The position numbers and the translations under genes were made by a program. A stretch of DNA of 64,000 nucleotides. Origin: Saccharospirillum sp043196875. Its GTDB lineage: Bacteria; Pseudomonadota; Gammaproteobacteria; Pseudomonadales; Natronospirillaceae. The notes under the pieces are model-generated. The model searched no databases and was not told the DNA's origin. It saw only the letters and a list, made by a program, of their open reading frames with translations. The stretch lies in contig NZ_JBEBMX010000007.1 in the NCBI RefSeq assembly GCF_043196875.1, positions 123,010-187,009 of the forward strand. Reading direction: 5' to 3'. Positions 54,484 to 63,841 of the stretch are shown piece by piece; position 1 is the stretch's first letter; every line of letters starts with the position of its first letter.

Positions 54484-55590
54484 ATGACCGATCGTAAAAC
54501 CGACTGGCAAGACAAAATTGACGCCCGCGTGCAACGCTGGGTGCGCGACGATATTCGCAAACTGGCGGCCTATCCGGTGCCCGATTCCAGCGGTTTGTTA
54601 AAGCTGGATGCCATGGAAAATCCCTTCACCTGGCCGCCCGAATTGCAACAGCAATGGCAAGCCGCGCTGGCCGATGTGCAGGTGAATCGCTACCCGCATC
54701 CGGATGCGCCGGAAGTAAAGCAGGGCTTGCGCCGGGTCATGGACATTGACGAGCGCTGGGATCTGTTGCTGGGCAATGGCTCGGACGAGCTGATTCAATT
54801 AGTTGCCATGGCGGTCGCCGGTAAAGGCCGAACCTTGATGGCGCCGGAACCGAGCTTCGTGATGTACCGCATGATCGCTCAGTATTTGGATATGGATTAC
54901 GTCGGTGTGCCGCTGACTGAGCGTTTTGAAATTGATCTGGAAACCATGCTGGCACGCATCGAAAGTGAACAGCCAGCACTGATCTTTTTAGCTCAGCCGA
55001 ATAACCCCACCGGCAACCTTTGGGGCGATGAAAAACTGCGTCGTATCATCGAAGCAGCGCCCGGTTTGGTGGTGATGGATGAAGCCTATACCGCCTTTAC
55101 CGAGGCAGATTATCTGTCCTGGCTGGACGACTATCCCAACCTGCTGATTCTGCGCACCCTCTCCAAAGTCGGCCTGGCCGGTTTGCGCTTGGGCGTGTTG
55201 ATTGGCGATCCGACCTGGACCGCTGAAATTAACAAACTGCGTCTGCCTTATAACATCGGCAATCTGGTGCAGGCGGCGGCAACGTTCGCTCTCGATCATT
55301 TCGAAACCTTCGAGCAGCAAACTCAGGAACTGGTTAAACAACGCGCTGAATTAACCCAGCAATTGAAAGCCCTGCCGCAACTGACGGTCTACGACAGCCA
55401 GGCCAACTTCGTGCTGGTGCGCACCGAAAGCGGCCGGGCGGCGGCCATTCATCAAGGTTTGAAAGACGCCGGTGTGCTGATCAAAAAACTCGACGGCAGC
55501 CATGGATTGCTGACCGATTGCCTGCGCATCACTGTCGGCAGTGGCAGCGAAAATGAACGTCTGTTGTCGGCATTGAAACCTTTGCTGTGA
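54484..55590 (+). CDS. hisC: Histidinol-phosphate aminotransferase
   Basis: 368-residue fold-type I pyridoxal-phosphate enzyme. Cofactor lysine is in LRTLSKVGLAGLRLG; AQPNNPTGNLW and MDEAYTAFTE are conserved. The ATG at 54484 is four bases past hisD; the frame extends back into hisD but the family N-terminus is preserved by this start. Ends three bases before the convergent degS. Confidence 0.95.
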   Translation: MTDRKTDWQDKIDARVQRWVRDDIRKLAAYPVPDSSGLLKLDAMENPFTWPPELQQQWQAALADVQVNRYPHPDAPEVKQGLRRVMDIDERWDLLLGNGSDELIQLVAMAVAGKGRTLMAPEPSFVMYRMIAQYLDMDYVGVPLTERFEIDLETMLARIESEQPALIFLAQPNNPTGNLWGDEKLRRIIEAAPGLVVMDEAYTAFTEADYLSWLDDYPNLLILRTLSKVGLAGLRLGVLIGDPTWTAEINKLRLPYNIGNLVQAAATFALDHFETFEQQTQELVKQRAELTQQLKALPQLTVYDSQANFVLVRTESGRAAAIHQGLKDAGVLIKKLDGSHGLLTDCLRITVGSGSENERLLSALKPLL

Positions 55591-55593
55591 CGC

Positions 55594-56688
55594 TTAGTTG
55601 GGTCGCTCGCTGAGCGTTACCCGAGTCTGATAAAAACGCTGGCCGCGCAACAAGGCCAGCGTCAATTGCTCACCGGGTTTATGCTCAGCAATGCGACCCA
55701 CCGCTTCGGCCCGACTGGCCAGCGACTCCCCTTCAATACTGACCAACCAATCACCGGCTCGTACGCCGGCCTGCGCTGCCGGACTGTCGGCCATCACATC
55801 GACAATTTCCCAGGCTGGCGTTGCCAATCCGAAGCGCGCTCGTTGTTGTGGTGCAACCGGTCGCACATCGATGCCCAGATAGCCGTGCATCACCGCGCCT
55901 TGTTCAATCAATTGTCGGGCAATATCCAGCGCATGAGCGTAAGGAATGGCGAAACCGATGCCCTGAAAACCACCGCTATTGGAAAAAATCGCCGTGTTAA
56001 TACCGACCAGTTCGCCGTAGGCATTGATCAGTGCGCCACCGCTGTTGCCTGGATTAATGGCTGCATCGGTCTGGATAAAATCGGCAAAACGCGTCAGGCC
56101 AGGCTGGTGTCGGCCGGTGGCGGAAATAATGCCCATCGACACCGTCTGGCCAACACCAAAGGGATTGCCGATAGCGAACACCAGATCACCAACCCGGGCG
56201 CGATAATCTCTATTCACGGCGATGGCCTGAGTGTTGCTGGCATCGATTTTCAGCACCGCCAAATCGCTGTCCGGATCGAGTCCGACCAGGCGTGCTTCAT
56301 AGCTAAGATCGTCACTGGCTTCGACAATAATCTGCTCACCCTGAGCAATAACGTGGGCGTTAGTCAGAATATGCCCCTGATCGTCGAGCACGATGCCCGA
56401 GCCCAGGCTGGTCTGATGCTGAGGTTGTTGCGGCAGAAACTGCGAAAAAAACGGATCGTCCAACAGCGGGTGGCTGGGTCTTTCCAAGCGACTGTTGCTG
56501 TAAATGCTGACCACGCTGGATTGAGCGCGGGCGATAACATCAGCATAACTGACGGGGGTGGGCACTAACTCCGTCGTGGTCAATTGTGGCTTGGACGAAA
56601 ACGACGGCCACAGCACCACCAGGCCACCAACAACCAGGCCAGCAATGATAGGGGCCAGCCAAACTCGCACACTTTGAGGTACACTCAT
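55594..56688 (-). CDS. degS: DegS/AlgW-type periplasmic serine protease
   Basis: 364 residues: an N-terminal anchor helix (about 10-28), a trypsin-like domain with His112 (TNAHVIAQG), Asp142 (DSDLAVLKID) and Ser216 (NPGNSGGAL), and one PDZ domain (about 265-355; GYLGIDVRPV). One PDZ plus an anchor fits DegS/AlgW, the sensor that starts cleavage of the anti-sigma factor RseA/MucA. It is in the place of algW in Pseudomonas. Confidence 0.93.
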   Translation of the reverse strand: MSVPQSVRVWLAPIIAGLVVGGLVVLWPSFSSKPQLTTTELVPTPVSYADVIARAQSSVVSIYSNSRLERPSHPLLDDPFFSQFLPQQPQHQTSLGSGIVLDDQGHILTNAHVIAQGEQIIVEASDDLSYEARLVGLDPDSDLAVLKIDASNTQAIAVNRDYRARVGDLVFAIGNPFGVGQTVSMGIISATGRHQPGLTRFADFIQTDAAINPGNSGGALINAYGELVGINTAIFSNSGGFQGIGFAIPYAHALDIARQLIEQGAVMHGYLGIDVRPVAPQQRARFGLATPAWEIVDVMADSPAAQAGVRAGDWLVSIEGESLASRAEAVGRIAEHKPGEQLTLALLRGQRFYQTRVTLSERPN

Positions 56689-56756
56689 GGCGTTAAATTC
56701 ACTTCCTTAAATTCGTGCTTTTTTGAGCGCAAAGAAACCGTGAATCGGAGTGTATC

Positions 56757-57506
56757 ATGACGCTGCATCGCGACGACCTGGTGGCTTATTTGGACGACTA
56801 TCTCGACGTCGGACGTTTCCAGGATTACTGCCCCAATGGATTGCAGGTGGCAGGTCGATCGGAAATCCGCAAGATCGTCACCGGGGTGACCGCCAGCCAA
56901 CGCTTGATCGATGAAGCCATTGACCGTCAGGCCGATGCCATTCTGGTGCATCATGGTTATTTCTGGAAAGGTGAACCGGCGCCGATCACCGGCATTAAAC
57001 GCAATCGGCTGGCGGCCTTGCTGGCCAACGACATCAATTTGTTCGCCTATCATCTGCCACTGGATGCGCATCCGGACGTTGGCAATAACGCTCAGTTGGG
57101 CCAACTGCTCGGTTGGACGGCCGAAGGTACCCTCGGTGACAGTCTGGTTTGGCACGGTCGGGTCGACGGAGCGGAAACCGGCGCCAGTTTGCGTCAATCC
57201 CTGAGTGAAGCGCTGGATTATCAGGTGTTACATATCGGTGAGGATGAAGACGAAATCGAAACCGTGGCCTGGTGTACCGGGGCAGCTCAGGGGTATTTGC
57301 AGATGGCCATTGATGCCGGCATCGATGCCTTTATTTCAGGCGAAATCAGCGAGCCGACGGTGCATTTGGCGCGCGAGAGTGGAGTGCATTATTACGCGGC
57401 GGGACATCACGCCACTGAGCGTGGCGGACCCGAAGCGCTGGGCTGGCATCTGGCCCAGCGCTTCGGTTTGAACGTCGAATTTATCGACCTGCCGATTCCG
57501 GTCTGA
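56757..57506 (+). CDS. ybgI: NIF3-family metal-binding protein
   Basis: 249 residues, like E. coli YbgI (247). Metal-binding pattern: AILVHHGYFWKGE, NLFAYHLPLDAHPDVGNN and HYYAAGHHATERGG. The family forms a toroidal hexamer; GTP cyclohydrolase or metal-chaperone roles have been proposed. Its TGA stop directly abuts the convergent cysN stop, forming TGATCA. Confidence 0.92.
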   Translation: MTLHRDDLVAYLDDYLDVGRFQDYCPNGLQVAGRSEIRKIVTGVTASQRLIDEAIDRQADAILVHHGYFWKGEPAPITGIKRNRLAALLANDINLFAYHLPLDAHPDVGNNAQLGQLLGWTAEGTLGDSLVWHGRVDGAETGASLRQSLSEALDYQVLHIGEDEDEIETVAWCTGAAQGYLQMAIDAGIDAFISGEISEPTVHLARESGVHYYAAGHHATERGGPEALGWHLAQRFGLNVEFIDLPIPV

Positions 57507-59126
57507 TCAGTCGTCGAGAATGTCGTGCTGACGCAACAGGCTGATCACCGCCGCCGGTGAGGCGTCTTCAACTTTGAAGCCAAAGGGCGCATCGGTTTTA
57601 CCGGCAATGATGGCAATCAGACCGGCGGCTTCGATATAAGGCGCGACGGCCAGAGCATCTTCCGGGCGAACGATGACGCTGGTGTGACCCAGATCATACA
57701 GAGCTCGCTCCAGTTCGACCGCGCGTTCAGCGGCATCTTCCACATCCAAGACCACCGACACCGGTTTCTGGCGATAACGCGCAGCGCGTTCGGCTTCGGT
57801 GACCGGATGGTTGTCGCGCGACTCGGCCGATGCTTCGATCATACCGGCGCCAACGGTAACGTTGCTCAACCGATCGATAACGATAAAGGCACCGGTGCCA
57901 GCGATCTGACCATAAGGGTCGGCGACGACCGGCTTGTTCAACTGGATGGTCACATCACCGATGCCGTTCAACGGCAACTCATCCGCCGCGCTGTCGACCA
58001 GCGTATTGACGTCAATCTGGCGATGCAGGGCGCTGAAGGTGCCGGTGGCGGTTTGTGTGCCAACTTTGAAATCGTACTGGCGGCCCGGTATCAGAGCCGC
58101 GTCGTGCATCCACACCACCTTGGCCTGGAAGGCTTGCGATATGAGCGGTGCATCTTTGGCGCCAACCAACATATCGCCGCGGCTGACGTCGATCTCATCG
58201 TTCAGGGTCAGCGTAATGGCCTGGCCCGGAAAGGCTTCGTCTAGGTCGCCATCAAAGGTGACAATGCGTTCGACCGTCGAGCTCAAACCCGAGGGCAGGG
58301 CGCGGACGGTATCGCCGGGCTTGATGGTGCCAGCGGCAATGGTGCCGGCGAAACCGCGAAAATCGAGATCCGGCCGGTTGACGTATTGCACCGGCAGACG
58401 GAAGTGTTCGATATCGCGGTCGTGTGAGATTTCGATCGTTTCCAGCAGTTCCATCAAAGGCGCACCCTGGTACCAAGGGGAACGTTCACTACGGCTGACA
58501 ACGTTGTCGCCATCGAGCGCCGACAGCGGCACAAAATGAATTTCCGGCAGCTTCAGTTGCTCGGCGAATTGCAGATAATCGGCTTTGATTTCCTCGAAGC
58601 GCGCTTCGCTGAAATCGACCAGATCCATCTTGTTCACCGCCACGACGATGTGCTTAAGACCAAGCAAATGCGCGATGTAACTGTGGCGACGCGTCTGCGT
58701 CTGCACACCGTAACGGGCGTCGATCAGAATGACCGCCAGATCGCAGGTTGAGGCACCGGTTGCCATGTTGCGGGTGTACTGCTCGTGTCCAGGCGTATCG
58801 GCAATGATGAATTTGCGCTTATTGGTGGAAAAATAACGGTAGGCGACATCGATGGTGATGCCTTGTTCGCGCTCAGCCTGAAGACCATCGACCAGCAACG
58901 CCAGGTCGATCTTCTCGCCCGTGGTGCCGGATTTTTTGCTGTCTTTTTCAATGGCCGCCAGTTGATCTTCATAGATCATTTTGGAGTCGTGCAGCAGCCG
59001 GCCGATCAAAGTCGACTTACCATCATCCACACTGCCGCAGGTGAGAAAGCGCAGCAGTTCTTTGTGTTCGTGTTGCTTCAGGTAGGCATGAATATCCTGA
59101 GCGATCAAGTCAGATTGGTGTGCCAT
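57507..59126 (-). CDS. cysN: Sulfate adenylyltransferase subunit 1 with vestigial APS-kinase-like tail
   Basis: GTPase subunit of ATP sulfurylase, which makes adenosine 5'-phosphosulfate. 539 residues: G1 GSVDDGKST (31-39), G3 DTPGH (110-114), G4 NKMD (165-168), then two EF-Tu-like beta domains to about residue 435. It is longer than stand-alone CysN (E. coli 475) and shorter than CysNC fusions (about 630). Residues about 443-539 align by eye to APS kinase, but the P-loop GLSGAGKS is replaced by DVEDAAERA. That tail should not bind ATP. It overlaps cysD by one base. Confidence 0.95.
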   Translation of the reverse strand: MAHQSDLIAQDIHAYLKQHEHKELLRFLTCGSVDDGKSTLIGRLLHDSKMIYEDQLAAIEKDSKKSGTTGEKIDLALLVDGLQAEREQGITIDVAYRYFSTNKRKFIIADTPGHEQYTRNMATGASTCDLAVILIDARYGVQTQTRRHSYIAHLLGLKHIVVAVNKMDLVDFSEARFEEIKADYLQFAEQLKLPEIHFVPLSALDGDNVVSRSERSPWYQGAPLMELLETIEISHDRDIEHFRLPVQYVNRPDLDFRGFAGTIAAGTIKPGDTVRALPSGLSSTVERIVTFDGDLDEAFPGQAITLTLNDEIDVSRGDMLVGAKDAPLISQAFQAKVVWMHDAALIPGRQYDFKVGTQTATGTFSALHRQIDVNTLVDSAADELPLNGIGDVTIQLNKPVVADPYGQIAGTGAFIVIDRLSNVTVGAGMIEASAESRDNHPVTEAERAARYRQKPVSVVLDVEDAAERAVELERALYDLGHTSVIVRPEDALAVAPYIEAAGLIAIIAGKTDAPFGFKVEDASPAAVISLLRQHDILDD

Positions 59127-60034
59127 TAGAAGTAGCCTTCCTGTTTTTTCTTTTCCATCGAGCCGGATGAATCGTGATCGATGGCTCGGCCCTGACGCTC
59201 ACTGGTGGTGGTGAGCAGCATTTCCTGGATGATGTCCGGTAAGGTGTTGGCTTCCGATTCGACGGCGCCGGTCAGCGGGTAACAACCGAGCGTCCGAAAG
59301 CGCACCATCTTTTCTTGCACTTCCTCACCGGGCAGCAATTTCATGCGCTCATCGTTGACGTTAATCAGCATGCCGTCGCGCTCGACCACCGGTCGTTTGT
59401 CGGCGAAATACAGCGGTACGATGGGAATGCTTTCCAGGTGGATGTACTGCCAGATATCCAGTTCGGTCCAGTTCGACAGCGGAAACACGCGGATGCTTTC
59501 GCCGCGATTGATCTTGCCGTTGTAGATATTCCACAGCTCCGGGCGCTGGTTTTTTGGGTCCCAGCGGTGATTGCGATCGCGGAATGAATAGACGCGTTCT
59601 TTGGCGCGTGATTTTTCTTCATCGCGGCGTGCACCACCAAAGGCGGCATCGAACTTGTACAGATCCAGCGCCTGTTTCAGCGCCTGGGTCTTCATAATGT
59701 CGGTGTGTTTGGCACTGCCGTGATCAAACGGATTGATGCCTTGGCGCACGCCATCCTGATTTTGGTAAACCAGCAGTTCGAACTCGTAATCCCGCGCCAT
59801 CTTGTCGCGGAATTCGTACATTTCTTTGAACTTCCAGCCGGTATCGACGTGTAACAGTTTGAAAGGAATGCGACCGGGAAAGAATGCCTTGCGGGCCAGA
59901 TGCAGCATCACCGCTGAATCCTTGCCGATCGAGTAGAGCATGACCGGGTTATCGAATTCAGCGGCGACCTCACGAATGATGTGGATGCTTTCCGCTTCCA
60001 GCTGTTTGAGGTGGGTGAACATTTGCTGTGCCAT
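59126..60034 (-). CDS. cysD: Sulfate adenylyltransferase subunit 2
   Basis: 302 residues (E. coli 302), PAPS-reductase-like fold. The ATP PP-loop YSIGKDSAVMLHL and the conserved KSRAKERVYSFRDRNHRWDPKNQRPELW and WTELDIWQYI are intact. First gene of cysDN; a perfect inverted repeat overlaps its likely -10 box. Confidence 0.97.
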   Translation of the reverse strand: MAQQMFTHLKQLEAESIHIIREVAAEFDNPVMLYSIGKDSAVMLHLARKAFFPGRIPFKLLHVDTGWKFKEMYEFRDKMARDYEFELLVYQNQDGVRQGINPFDHGSAKHTDIMKTQALKQALDLYKFDAAFGGARRDEEKSRAKERVYSFRDRNHRWDPKNQRPELWNIYNGKINRGESIRVFPLSNWTELDIWQYIHLESIPIVPLYFADKRPVVERDGMLINVNDERMKLLPGEEVQEKMVRFRTLGCYPLTGAVESEANTLPDIIQEMLLTTTSERQGRAIDHDSSGSMEKKKQEGYF

Positions 60035-60068
60035 AGTCCGTCCAAAGAGGGTGTATCAAGCTGGACGC

Positions 60069-60091
60069 ACTATAACAAAGCTATTTGTTAT
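60069..60091 (-). promoter_or_regulatory. cysDN promoter region with inverted repeat
   Basis: On the minus strand a -10 box TATAGT (60069-60074) overlaps the end of a perfect 8-4-8 inverted repeat ATAACAAATAGCTTTGTTAT (60072-60091). The -35 region is poor, as expected for an activated promoter. CysB, the LysR-type activator of sulfate genes, is the first candidate; this is inference. Confidence 0.55.
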
Positions 60092-60127
60092 TGTTGTTAC
60101 TGCCTGTAAGAATATTTTGGTATATGA

Positions 60128-60634
60128 CTATCGCGACTTTTTCGCCTTGTCGGCGGTTGCCGTTTCGACGTCATCATCCGCTTCGTCCGACACAAAAGCC
60201 TCTCGGCGCAGGCCATAGGTTTCCGATAGCGTACCTTCTTCGTCACCGCTTTTGGGCGCGTAATCGCGCGGACCGGTGTAGCCGGCATTGGCCATTTCTG
60301 AATCCGGAGCCAGGCTTTGCAGGTCTTCGCTGCCAGCGCGGGCTGATTCAAGGCGGTACTCCGGGGCCACCAGTTCGTCCGCACCCTGGTCGAGGTGGCT
60401 GCGAATGGCGTTGTAGCTGACGGTCAGGCCATCAATCAGTTCGGTGGTGCGGTTGAAGTGTTCGGTCACGCTGACCTGATAGTTCTGATGCTGGCGCTTC
60501 AGATCATCAAGTTGGCGTTTCAGGCTGCCGTTGTCATCTCCCTGGCCACGAGCCCAGAGCCGACCCACGACGATGCCTACAATTAGCGCGACGACCAAGG
60601 CCGCCAGCAGTGTCATCCAGTCCAGTTGCAACAT
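60128..60634 (-). CDS. zapG: Cell division protein ZapG (YhcB/DUF1043)
   Basis: 168 residues: one N-terminal helix (about 8-26, LLAALVVALIVGIVVGRLW) and a coiled coil (SLKRQLDDLKRQHQNYQVSVTEHFNRT) as in YhcB, which links cell division and envelope growth. The acidic C-terminal third is variable. The start at 60634 has a GGAG site; upstream codons are not conserved. Divergent from zapE, as in E. coli. Confidence 0.93.
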   Translation of the reverse strand: MLQLDWMTLLAALVVALIVGIVVGRLWARGQGDDNGSLKRQLDDLKRQHQNYQVSVTEHFNRTTELIDGLTVSYNAIRSHLDQGADELVAPEYRLESARAGSEDLQSLAPDSEMANAGYTGPRDYAPKSGDEEGTLSETYGLRREAFVSDEADDDVETATADKAKKSR

Positions 60635-60741
60635 CTGAGTCTCCAAAATTAGTAGGCGTTTGACCATCTCGGTCTTCAGTACGCCAGTATTCTAACGTTT
60701 GTCGAGGCGATTGGCAGCGATCAACTCGACAGGTTCGATCA

Positions 60742-60769
60742 TTGATTGTCCGGGTCTTTCCCGTAAAAT
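60742..60769 (+). promoter_or_regulatory. Sigma-70 promoter for zapE
   Basis: TTGATT, 16 bases, TAAAAT, ending 32 bases before the zapE start. The two glycosyltransferase genes that follow without gaps may use it too. Confidence 0.65.
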
Positions 60770-60801
60770 TCCCCGCCTTGTCCTCATCTGTGGAGTCGTC
60801 G

Positions 60802-61905
60802 ATGACCACCCCCTGGGCCCGTTATCAGGCCGACTTGGAACAACCCGGCTTTTCTCATGATCCGGCTCAGGAAGATGCCGTCAAGGCATTGCAGTCGTTA
60901 TACGACCAATTGCTGGCGCAACAGGAGTCGCAAAAAAAGCTGACGGGCCGCCTCGGCCGACTGTTTGGTCGCTCCTCAGACCCGGTGCCTGGCCTCTATT
61001 TCTGGGGCGGTGTAGGGCGCGGGAAAACCTATTTGATGGACACCTTCTTTCAAACTTTACCGTTTGAAGATAAAGGCCGCATGCACTTTCACCACTTTAT
61101 GCGCCGCGTACACCGTGGTTTGAAAGAACATAAAGGTCAGGCCAACCCGCTGGAGTTGGTGGCTGAAGAAATCGCGCGTGAATCCCGGGTGTTGTGTTTC
61201 GATGAGTTCTTTGTCACCGATATTGGCGATGCCATGATCCTGGCCAATCTGTTGAAGGCTTTGTTCGGGCGAGGCGTTACCTTGGTGGCCACATCCAACA
61301 TTCCGCCGGACAACCTTTATAAAGATGGACTGCAGCGCGCACTCTTTATACCGGCCATTGAATTGCTCAAGCGTCATACCCGCGTACTCAATGTGGACGG
61401 TGGCATCGACTACCGCCTGCGCACTTTGACCCAGGCGCCCATCTTTTATTCACCCGCTGATGAACAGTCTGAGCAGGCTTTGAATTCGGCCTTTGAGCGA
61501 TTGATTCCGGAAAAAGATGCGGTTGAAGAAAATTACGACCTGGACGTCTTGGGCAGAACCATCAAGGCAAGACGATACTGCGATGATGTTGCCTGGTTCA
61601 ATTTTGGCAGCTTGTGCGATGGCCCGCGCAGTCAGAATGACTACATTGAACTAGCGCGCAGCTTTCACGCAGTACTGATCAGTGGCGTACCGGTATTCAA
61701 TGGTCGCAATGATGACAGCGCCCGACGCTTTATTAACCTGGTCGACGAATTTTATGACCGCCAGGTAAAGCTGTTGTTGTCGACCGAAGTGCCCATTGAA
61801 CAACTCTATAATGATGGCCGCCTGAGCTTTGAATTCCAGCGTACGGTCAGCCGTCTGCAGGAAATGCAATCGGAAGAATTTCTGGCCAAGGAGCACCGTG
61901 GCTGA
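60802..61905 (+). CDS. zapE: Cell division ATPase ZapE
   Basis: 367 residues of the AFG1/ZapE family, which acts at the division ring under stress. Walker A GGVGRGKT (69-76), Walker B VLCFDEFFVTD, and RFINLVDEFYDRQVKLLLS near the end. The ATG at 60802 has a GGAG site. In Pseudomonas the next genes are rplM-rpsI; here two glycosyltransferases intervene. Its stop overlaps the next start by one base. Confidence 0.96.
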   Translation: MTTPWARYQADLEQPGFSHDPAQEDAVKALQSLYDQLLAQQESQKKLTGRLGRLFGRSSDPVPGLYFWGGVGRGKTYLMDTFFQTLPFEDKGRMHFHHFMRRVHRGLKEHKGQANPLELVAEEIARESRVLCFDEFFVTDIGDAMILANLLKALFGRGVTLVATSNIPPDNLYKDGLQRALFIPAIELLKRHTRVLNVDGGIDYRLRTLTQAPIFYSPADEQSEQALNSAFERLIPEKDAVEENYDLDVLGRTIKARRYCDDVAWFNFGSLCDGPRSQNDYIELARSFHAVLISGVPVFNGRNDDSARRFINLVDEFYDRQVKLLLSTEVPIEQLYNDGRLSFEFQRTVSRLQEMQSEEFLAKEHRG

Positions 61906-62771
61906 TGTCGCAGCATTCTACGAGCACTACGCAAAAACCGGTTTTCAGTATGGGTGTGGTGATCACTACCTATAATTCGCCATTGTGGTTGGAAAAAGTC
62001 CTCGCTGGCTATGAGTGTCAGAGCGATGGAGACTTTGAAACCATTATTGCTGATGATGGTTCCGACGATGAAACTCGTGCTTTGATCGAGCAATTTCGAA
62101 ACAGAGGCAGGCTCAATATTCGTCATGTCTGGCATGAAGATAACGGCTTTAGAAAGACCGAAATTCTGAATAAAGCGATCAAGGAAACGAGCGTTGATTA
62201 TCTGATTTTCACCGATGGCGATTGCATTCCGCGTGCCGACTTTATTGCGGTCCACAGACAGCACGCCAAGCCAGATACTTTTCTATCGGGTGGTTATTTA
62301 AAACTGACCATGCCGGTGTCACAGCAAATCAGCATTGAAGACATCAACCAGCAACGCCCCTTTGATCGCTCCTGGTTGCTCAGTCAGGGTCAACCTAAAA
62401 ACCATAAATTATGGAAACTGGTGAAATCCGCAACGCTGGCGCGTTGGTTGAATCGGCTAACCCCTGCCAAAGCCAGTTGGAACGGCATGAACAGTTCGAC
62501 CTGGCGCGACGCTTTGTTGCGGGTCAATGGTTTTGACGAGCGCATGCAATATGGTGGTTTAGATCGGGAGCTGGGGGAGCGTTTGTGGAATCTTGGTTTC
62601 CAGTCTCAGCGTGTTCGCTACCAAGCGATCTGCCTGCATCTTGATCACAAGCGTGGCTATTCTAAGCCGGAAATTTGGGCCCGTAACAATGCGATTCGAG
62701 CGGATGTCCGACAAAGCGGACGTTCCTGGACCCCTTACGGCATTGTGCCGGAAGAAGATCGAGTCGACTGA
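61905..62771 (+). CDS. Family 2 glycosyltransferase
   Basis: 288 residues with a GT-A fold: start VVITTYNSPLWLEKVL, IIADDGSDDETR, and the metal-binding FTDGDC. The C-terminal part (WNGMNSSTWRDALLRVNGFDERMQYGGLDRELGERL) resembles the galactosyltransferase-type C-domain that positions acceptors. Likely adds a sugar to the LPS core or another surface glycan. The codons look more AT-rich than the genes before it. It overlaps zapE and the next gene by one base on each side. Confidence 0.87.
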   Translation: MSQHSTSTTQKPVFSMGVVITTYNSPLWLEKVLAGYECQSDGDFETIIADDGSDDETRALIEQFRNRGRLNIRHVWHEDNGFRKTEILNKAIKETSVDYLIFTDGDCIPRADFIAVHRQHAKPDTFLSGGYLKLTMPVSQQISIEDINQQRPFDRSWLLSQGQPKNHKLWKLVKSATLARWLNRLTPAKASWNGMNSSTWRDALLRVNGFDERMQYGGLDRELGERLWNLGFQSQRVRYQAICLHLDHKRGYSKPEIWARNNAIRADVRQSGRSWTPYGIVPEEDRVD

Positions 62772-63841
62772 TGGCTATGCAACCGGATCCGCAATTCGAA
62801 ATTATCCTGGGTAATTCCAATAAGCGTTTTTCCGGCGTTACCAGCACCATGCTGCAAGTATTGCAGGTACAAAAACAGCATCGTTCTTTGGTAGTGCTTG
62901 GGGATCATCACTTGCCCGATGATGTTCCGTCTTTGGGTTTTTGGCGTCTTTTAAAACTGGCCCGAAAACCTCTGGCCAATGGCCGTATGCGCGTATTTCA
63001 TGCGCGCCGTAACGACGAAATGATTCAGGCGCTTTTATTGAAATTGTTAGGCGCCCGCATTCGTATCGTCTTCACCTCGACGGCCCAGCGTCGCAAAACC
63101 TGGTTGACGCGTTTTTTAATGAATCGCATGGATGGACTCTTATCGACCTGCACGGCCGCTGCTCAATATATGCCGACACCTCCGGATCAATTGGTACCGC
63201 ATGGCATCAACGTTGAACACTATGCACCGGCGGAAGACCGACAAACCTTATGGCAGTCCTTGTCTTTGCCCGGTCAGTTTGGCATTGGAATTTTTGGTCG
63301 GGTGCGCGAACAAAAAGGTGTCGACCTTTTGGTTCAAGCGGCGTTGAAGGTGTTGCCAAAGCATCCACAGTTCAGTGTCGTTATCGTCGGTGGTTATGGT
63401 TCGGACCAGCAAGCCTTTGTTGATCAGCAAAAACGCCTGATCGAATCCGCAGGGTTGTCCGAGCGAATTATTTTTACCGGTGAGCTGCCCTTCGCCAAAG
63501 TGCCGGACTACTTTCGTGCCATGTCGATTGTTACCGCACTCAGTCGTAACGAAGGGTTTGGGCTCACTGTGTTGGAAGCCATGAGCACCGAGGCTGCAGT
63601 GGTTGCCAGTGAAGCCGGCGCCTGGCCCGACATCATTGATGATGGCCGTAATGGATTTTTGGTCCCGGCTGGCGATTGGCAATCGGTCGCCGAACGGTTG
63701 GAGTTGCTCATGTCGGATGCACAGTTACGAACTGAATTGGCTGTTGCTGGTCGTCAAACCGTACTGTCCGATTACACTGTCGAGCGCGAAGCCAAGGCGC
63801 TGCTCGACTATTATTCCCAATTGGCTGTCGCCAGCCATTGA
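62771..63841 (+). CDS. Family 4 glycosyltransferase, LpcC-like
   Basis: 356 residues with a GT-B fold. The N-domain has SGVTSTMLQVLQVQ, FHARRNDEMIQALLLKL and VFTSTAQRRKTWLTRFLMNRMDG, a set I associate with LpcC, the LPS core mannosyltransferase of rhizobia. The C-domain has GRVREQKGVDLLVQA and the nucleotide-sugar motif EGFGLTVLE (E-x7-E). A role in LPS inner core synthesis is inferred. Its stop codon is part of a consensus -35 box. Confidence 0.87.
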   Translation: MAMQPDPQFEIILGNSNKRFSGVTSTMLQVLQVQKQHRSLVVLGDHHLPDDVPSLGFWRLLKLARKPLANGRMRVFHARRNDEMIQALLLKLLGARIRIVFTSTAQRRKTWLTRFLMNRMDGLLSTCTAAAQYMPTPPDQLVPHGINVEHYAPAEDRQTLWQSLSLPGQFGIGIFGRVREQKGVDLLVQAALKVLPKHPQFSVVIVGGYGSDQQAFVDQQKRLIESAGLSERIIFTGELPFAKVPDYFRAMSIVTALSRNEGFGLTVLEAMSTEAAVVASEAGAWPDIIDDGRNGFLVPAGDWQSVAERLELLMSDAQLRTELAVAGRQTVLSDYTVEREAKALLDYYSQLAVASH

